Assembly: GCA_018816925.1 (NCBI GenBank)
Contig: JAHIUP010000039.1
Span: 1-23,355, forward strand
Direction of reading: 5' to 3'
Length of the DNA stretch: 23,355 nucleotides
From: Patescibacteria group bacterium
GTDB lineage: Bacteria; Patescibacteriota; Minisyncoccia; Minisyncoccales; UBA10102
The stretch's first letter is position 1, and every line of letters begins with the position of its first letter. The notes under the pieces were generated by a model. That model worked only from the letters and a program-made list of their open reading frames with translations, did not search any database and had not been told where the DNA came from. Positions 20,126-23,355 of the stretch are shown here, piece after piece. The position numbers and the translations under genes are program-made.

Positions 20126-20197
20126 TGCCCCCAGCAGGAATCGAACCTGCATCTCAGCCTTCGGAGGGCTACGCTCTATCCGTTGAGCTATGGGGGC
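20126..20197 (-). tRNA. tRNA-Arg (anticodon CCG)
   Basis: A 72-nt cloverleaf on the minus strand. The acceptor stem is GCCCCCA/TGGGGGC, D-arm GCTC-AACGGATA-GAGC, anticodon stem TAGCC/GGCTG with loop CTCCGAA (anticodon CCG, reading CGG), and T-arm GCAGG-TTCGATT-CCTGC. The discriminator is A and CCA is not encoded. Its 5' base is also the last base of a 10-bp hairpin (20197-20220) lying upstream. Confidence 0.96.
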
Positions 20198-20346
20198 AAA
20201 ACTCAACTGCTTGAGTTTTGCCGGGTTTGCGCGCCCCGAGTCCTCGAGGGGCGAATAATGCAAACCCAGGGCCCGCCCTTAGGCACGGCGATACGCCAAT
20301 AGTGCCGAAGGACGGGTACATTTACAAACTACTTTGCTTTGGCAAA
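20197..20346. other. Hairpin-dense intergenic region between pepA and tRNA-Arg
   Basis: Four successive inverted repeats: (A) CAAAACTCAA/TTGAGTTTTG, 20197-20220; (B) GGGTTTGC/GCAAACCC, 20223-20230 and 20260-20267, enclosing CGCCCC/GGGGCG, 20232-20253; (C) CCCGCCCTT/AAGGACGGG, 20272-20280 and 20308-20316, enclosing GGCAC/GTGCC and GGCG/CGCC with an ATA loop at 20291-20293; (D) TTTGC/GCAAA, 20333-20346. No reading frame here looks real. It could be a structured leader or processing region of the tRNA transcript, a stacked terminator for pepA, or an unnamed small RNA. Confidence 0.55.
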
Positions 20347-20381
20347 CTAGGCCGAACCTAATTTTCGCGTGCGGCTTCAGT

Positions 20382-21764
20382 TTATAGCCGTTCAAGCATT
20401 TTGGCGAGAAGGCGCACAGGGGCTCCTGCGGCTCCCTTCGCCAGATATTCTCCTTCCAGGGCAATCATGCGAGGACAAATATCCAAATGCACCCAAGGGT
20501 ACCCTTCCGCAAACTGCTTAAGGAACAGGGCTGCGGTAATAACTCCTCCGTACCTGCTCTTTGAGGTATTGAGCCAATCCCCTGTTGTCCCTTTCACGTC
20601 TTCCGCGTACTCATCCCACAAAGGCATAGGCCACACATAGTCCCCGCTTTCTTCACCGAGCTCTTGGATCTTTTGAGAAGTACGCTCGTCTGTGGCAAAG
20701 AGAGCGGAGGCGCGCTGGCCAAGGGCTACCAGGGCAGCCCCCACAAGTGTTGCGACATCCACCACGAGCTTAGGGTTATAGCGCTTCGCGTACCCAAGAG
20801 CATCGGCTAAAATAATTCTTCCCTCCGCATCCGTGTTGAGCACCTCAATCGTCTTGCCCGAAATGGTGCGCAGTACATCTCCCGGATGCAATCCTGTGCC
20901 AGAAGGCATATTCTCTACCGCGGGCACCAAGCCAACCACATTTTTCTTAATGCCCAACTTCGCAGCCAACACCACAGAGTGAAGGACTGCGGCTCCCCCT
21001 GCCATATCCATGTGCATATCTGTCATGGCATCTCCCGGTTTCACGTTCAGGCCTCCAGTATCAAAAGTCACGCCCTTACCCACAAGAACAACGGGCTTCT
21101 CTCCTTTCTTCCCCCCTTGATATTCCATAATAATAAACCTCGGCTCTTCCGCGGACCCTCGCGAAACCCCCAGCACCCCTCCCATTCCAAGCTTCTCAAT
21201 CTCTTGCTTGCCGAGCGCCTTCACCTTTACCTTCGTTCCCTGGGCCGCCTTCTGGGCACACTCAGCTAAAACCCTGGGGGGCATATCAATACCAGGAGTA
21301 TTCACGAGGTCACGGCAGGCATTCACCTCCCCTGCAATAAGATTTCCTCTCTCAAGCCCCTTCTTTGCCTCGGAGCTCACCTTGCCGAGCACCGCAATCT
21401 CTTCCATAAAGCTCCACCCTTCCTTTGGGGGCGTCTTATACTCTACAAACTCATAGTTTGCCATGCCAAAATTCACGGCAAGAAGCTCTGCCAGGTCTTT
21501 GTCTGAAAGCTTAAGGGAAAAACGAAAATCCTGCAGGGAAAAAGCGAGGCGAGAGAAACGATGGGCCTTAGCCACGGCTACCACCTGGCGGGCAAGGAGA
21601 ACGAGTTTTCTCCTCGTAAGCTTTTCCGGCTCCTCCACCCCCAGGGAAAGCGCCTTTCTTCCTCCTTCCAGCTGAACCACATAGGTTTCCTTCTCTTTGG
21701 AGAACTGCACAAAAACAACCTCCTTGGGCAGGTCTTCTATGGCTTTAGAGAAAATGTACCTCAT
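20382..21764 (-). CDS. pepA: Leucyl aminopeptidase (M17 family)
   Basis: A 460-aa two-metal aminopeptidase that removes N-terminal residues in the cytosol. The N-terminal macro-like domain covers about 1-135. The catalytic domain has VVLVGKGVTFDTGGLNVKPG (K230, D235, K242), MTDMHMDMAGGAAV (D253), the family signature NTDAEGRIILADAL (D312, E314, R316) and a conserved C-terminal HLDICPRM. Spacing of the metal ligands (D253 to D312 is 59 residues) agrees with characterised leucine aminopeptidases. Length is slightly below the usual 480-500 aa because of a compact N-terminal domain. The ATG overlaps the stop of the 73-aa gene by 4 nt, so the two are coupled. The downstream gap is the hairpin-rich region before tRNA-Arg. 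Confidence 0.96.
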   Translation of the reverse strand: MRYIFSKAIEDLPKEVVFVQFSKEKETYVVQLEGGRKALSLGVEEPEKLTRRKLVLLARQVVAVAKAHRFSRLAFSLQDFRFSLKLSDKDLAELLAVNFGMANYEFVEYKTPPKEGWSFMEEIAVLGKVSSEAKKGLERGNLIAGEVNACRDLVNTPGIDMPPRVLAECAQKAAQGTKVKVKALGKQEIEKLGMGGVLGVSRGSAEEPRFIIMEYQGGKKGEKPVVLVGKGVTFDTGGLNVKPGDAMTDMHMDMAGGAAVLHSVVLAAKLGIKKNVVGLVPAVENMPSGTGLHPGDVLRTISGKTIEVLNTDAEGRIILADALGYAKRYNPKLVVDVATLVGAALVALGQRASALFATDERTSQKIQELGEESGDYVWPMPLWDEYAEDVKGTTGDWLNTSKSRYGGVITAALFLKQFAEGYPWVHLDICPRMIALEGEYLAKGAAGAPVRLLAKMLERL

Positions 21765-21982
21765 GCGCCTTCTTCTGCGAGAACGGGTTGGGCTTTAACC
21801 TCCTTTTGCTGAAGGACCTCTTTGGGGGCCTGAGAGGAAGCGGGCTGCACCCTCCCTACCTTGAGGTAGAGCTTTGCGATTTCCTCTCTCTGTTCGGTTA
21901 GTCCAAAGACCCCCCTTCGAATGCGGGCCTTTTCTTTCCGAACATGCTTCCTAAGTCCTGCGGGGAGTTTCTTTTGCTCCAT
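21761..21982 (-). CDS. Small basic hypothetical protein
   Basis: A 73-aa protein. The first half is basic and helical (MEQKKLPAGLRKHVRKEKAR, then IRRGVFGLTEQREEIAKLYL) and the second half is low-complexity and Q/P/V/A/E-rich. Short proteins with an LRK...R.EKARIRR...EQ...I..LY pattern occur in CPR genomes, to my recollection; the function is unknown, though the basic helix could bind nucleic acid. The ATG at 21982 is chosen because a much longer same-frame extension (to 22285) is antisense-like, overlaps murE coding sequence and reads as low-quality protein. A strong promoter (21991-22019) stands 8 nt before this ATG. It is translationally coupled to pepA. Confidence 0.72.
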   Translation of the reverse strand: MEQKKLPAGLRKHVRKEKARIRRGVFGLTEQREEIAKLYLKVGRVQPASSQAPKEVLQQKEVKAQPVLAEEGA

Positions 21983-21990
21983 ACAAAAAA

Positions 21991-22019
21991 AGTGTAGCAC
22001 GTACAAAGCCCCCTGTCGA
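21991..22019 (-). promoter_or_regulatory. Predicted promoter of the 73-aa gene and pepA, leaderless spacing
   Basis: TCGACA (22014-22019, 5 of 6), exactly 17 nt, then extended -10 TGC-TACACT (hexamer 21991-21996), and 8 nt to the ATG at 21982. It lies in the 55-nt gap after the murein ligase gene. Confidence 0.58.
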
Positions 22020-22037
22020 GCGCCTCCTTGGAACCGT

Positions 22038-23324
22038 TTATTCTGGCTCCATTGAAATCCTGGAGAACTCTTCCCTGACCACTTCCCTGTCGTCCCAGGG
22101 AATTTTCTTTCCTCTGGCTGACGCAATGGAATCCTCAGAACCCTTTCCGGTAATAATAATGGCGTCTCCGGGTTGGGCAAGGGAAAGCGCCTTGCGTATG
22201 GCCTCCCTCCTATCCTCCACAATCTCCCCTTTTCCCGCGGTTCCAGCAACCACCTCTTCCATAATATTCCTAGGGTCTTCCTCATAAGGGTCTTCGTTCG
22301 TCACCAGCACTATGTCGCAGGAGGCGGCCGCAATCCTGCCTAAGACCGGCCTCTTCCAGGCATCTCTTCCTCCGCCTGCAGCTCCCAGCACACAAAGAAG
22401 CTTGCCATGTTCTGGTTTCAAGGCGGCGTACACCTTTTCAAGGGCAGCAGGAGTAAAGGCATAATCCACCACGACGCGAAAAGGAGAGGCGAGCACCTGT
22501 TCCATTCTCCCGGGAACCCCCTCCATGCTCTCAAGAGCTTTTTTGCACACTTGAAGCGAAATTCCTTGGGCTCTGGCCGCCGCAATTGCGGCCAGCGCGT
22601 TCTCTACATTAAACTCCCCCAGTAGTTTCAGAGATATTGTGACCCCGTCTAGCTCAAAGCGCACGCCGCTCTCGTCTGCCTGCGCGTTCTTGCCCACAAC
22701 AGCTTCCGCTCCTTCCTCCTTGCTCGGAACAAGGAGGGAATCGGCGGCGGCGCGCGTAGAATAAAGATATTTCTTTTTCGCGGAAAATTGAAGAAAGAAA
22801 GGGGCGTGCTCATCGTCCGCGTTCATCACATGCACCTCTTTGGCCGCCGCAAAAAGCTTCCCTTTCGTTTGCTTGTATCGCTCAAAGGAGCCGTGCCGCT
22901 CAATGTGCTCTGGAGAAAGATTCGTGAAGACCGCGGTATGAAAGGGAATAAATCTGTGCCTGTACTGCAAGATTCCCTCGGATGTAACCTCAAGCACCGC
23001 GTGCGTACATCCCGCATCCTTTGCCTGCCTTAGAAATTTTTGCGCCGCAAAACGACCGGGCATAGTCATCTTTAAGGTGTTCCTCCATTCTTTCTGGAGA
23101 ATGCGGAAACGCACAGAAGAAGCGGAGCTGCTGCGCAGGCCCGCCTCCTCAAAGATGCGAGAGAGCATATCCACGGTAGTGGACTTGCCGTTGGTACCCG
23201 TCACCCCCACAATAACCATACCCTGCCCAGGAAACCGAAATACCAAGGCGCCCAAAAGAGCCCAGGCATAATGATACCAGCTCAAAAGAAAACGGGGAGT
23301 AATCCTCCTGAAAAAATTCATCAT
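22038..23324 (-). CDS. murE: Mur ligase, MurE-like (UDP-MurNAc-tripeptide synthetase), lacking N-terminal domain
   Basis: A 428-aa ATP-dependent ligase of peptidoglycan precursor synthesis. The P-loop is VIVGVTGTNGKSTTVDMLSR (core about 40-49), followed by LEVTSEGILQYR, FTNLSPEHIERHGSFERYKQ, the second-domain LLGEFNVENALAAIAAARAQ, GVPGRMEQV, then VVDYAFTPAALEKV (usual VDYAHTP with H replaced by F) and VTNEDPYEEDPRNIMEEV. Standard MurE has about 100 residues before the P-loop that bind UDP; here there are only about 39, with a hydrophobic segment (FLLSWYHYAWALLGALVF). This short form is the one I associate with Patescibacteria. The DNPR motif for meso-DAP is not seen. Start chosen at ATG 23324; TTG 23336 and ATG 23321 are alternatives, none with a clear Shine-Dalgarno. 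Confidence 0.88.
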   Translation of the reverse strand: MMNFFRRITPRFLLSWYHYAWALLGALVFRFPGQGMVIVGVTGTNGKSTTVDMLSRIFEEAGLRSSSASSVRFRILQKEWRNTLKMTMPGRFAAQKFLRQAKDAGCTHAVLEVTSEGILQYRHRFIPFHTAVFTNLSPEHIERHGSFERYKQTKGKLFAAAKEVHVMNADDEHAPFFLQFSAKKKYLYSTRAAADSLLVPSKEEGAEAVVGKNAQADESGVRFELDGVTISLKLLGEFNVENALAAIAAARAQGISLQVCKKALESMEGVPGRMEQVLASPFRVVVDYAFTPAALEKVYAALKPEHGKLLCVLGAAGGGRDAWKRPVLGRIAAASCDIVLVTNEDPYEEDPRNIMEEVVAGTAGKGEIVEDRREAIRKALSLAQPGDAIIITGKGSEDSIASARGKKIPWDDREVVREEFSRISMEPE

Positions 23325-23355
23325 GCAATGCTTCAAGAACGCCGCACCACCTTCA

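Noticed and set aside
20066..20263. 65-aa minus-strand frame across tRNA-Arg
   Set aside because: It contains the well-known false translation of a tRNA gene (IAQRIERSPPKAEMQVRFLL); the tRNA cloverleaf explains the sequence.
21983..22285. N-terminal extension of the 73-aa protein to 174 aa
   Set aside because: The extension overlaps murE coding sequence in another frame, and a strong promoter lies between it and the ATG at 21982.
23333..23355. Possible tail of an upstream gene (…KVVRRS, stop at 23333-23335)
   Set aside because: Only seven codons are visible and several frames are possible; not enough to call.
1..23355. CRISPR array, transposon, prophage or toxin-antitoxin module
   Set aside because: No direct-repeat/spacer pattern, no transposase or integrase motifs, and no typical toxin-antitoxin pair were found; the only repeats are the short argS palindromes and local hairpins.

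Overview
The window looks like chromosomal DNA of a Candidate Phyla Radiation bacterium (Patescibacteria, most likely a Parcubacteria-like lineage). This is inferred from gene content and protein style; no 16S gene is present. The clues are a type 2 IleRS, short proteins of CPR-typical families (DUF5674, an EF-Tu domain 2-like protein, a murein ligase without its N-terminal domain), a very short RecO, an endonuclease Q homologue, a tRNA and tmRNA without encoded CCA, and tightly packed genes with 4-nt ATGA overlaps. I see no phage, transposon, CRISPR array or plasmid genes.

Layout. Positions 1-8141 (minus) carry argS, ileS, a DUF5674 protein, an unknown 106-aa protein, recO and a large exported or membrane-anchored repeat protein that runs off the left edge. 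Positions 8184-10177 (plus) carry smpB, the tmRNA gene ssrA, infC, rpmI and rplT, i.e. ribosome rescue followed by the classical IF3-L35-L20 operon. Positions 10174-11612 (minus) hold a Nudix hydrolase and an LPG-synthase-like membrane protein. An HD-domain nucleotidase (plus, 11690-12343) converges on greA-cdd (minus) at a perfect palindromic terminator. Positions 13644-16738 (minus) hold a VIT/CCC1 metal transporter, a small membrane protein, a PD-(D/E)XK nuclease and an endonuclease Q homologue. Positions 16771-18495 (minus) hold an EF-Tu domain 2-like protein, an amino-acid permease and an acylphosphatase. Then come a dihydroorotate dehydrogenase (minus), a small membrane protein behind tRNA-Arg(CCG), a hairpin-rich gap, leucyl aminopeptidase, a 73-aa protein and the murein ligase.

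How it fits together. Most of the window is core translation (two aminoacyl-tRNA synthetases, IF3, L35, L20, SmpB with tmRNA, tRNA-Arg) and transcription (GreA). Around this are DNA-repair functions (RecO, EndoQ, a PD-(D/E)XK nuclease), nucleotide salvage and cleaning (Cdd, HD nucleotidase, Nudix, DHODH) and transport.

The most notable observations are: (1) an IleRS with a complete histidine-phosphatase domain inserted in the loop of a split zinc ribbon, together with a GIHH version of the HIGH signature; (2) a greA leader with mutually exclusive antiterminator and terminator stems and a possible leader peptide; (3) a tmRNA whose T-loop is two bases short; (4) repeated placement of -10 boxes 6-11 nt before start codons, suggesting leaderless mRNAs for operon-first genes; and (5) a hairpin-dense gap upstream of tRNA-Arg.
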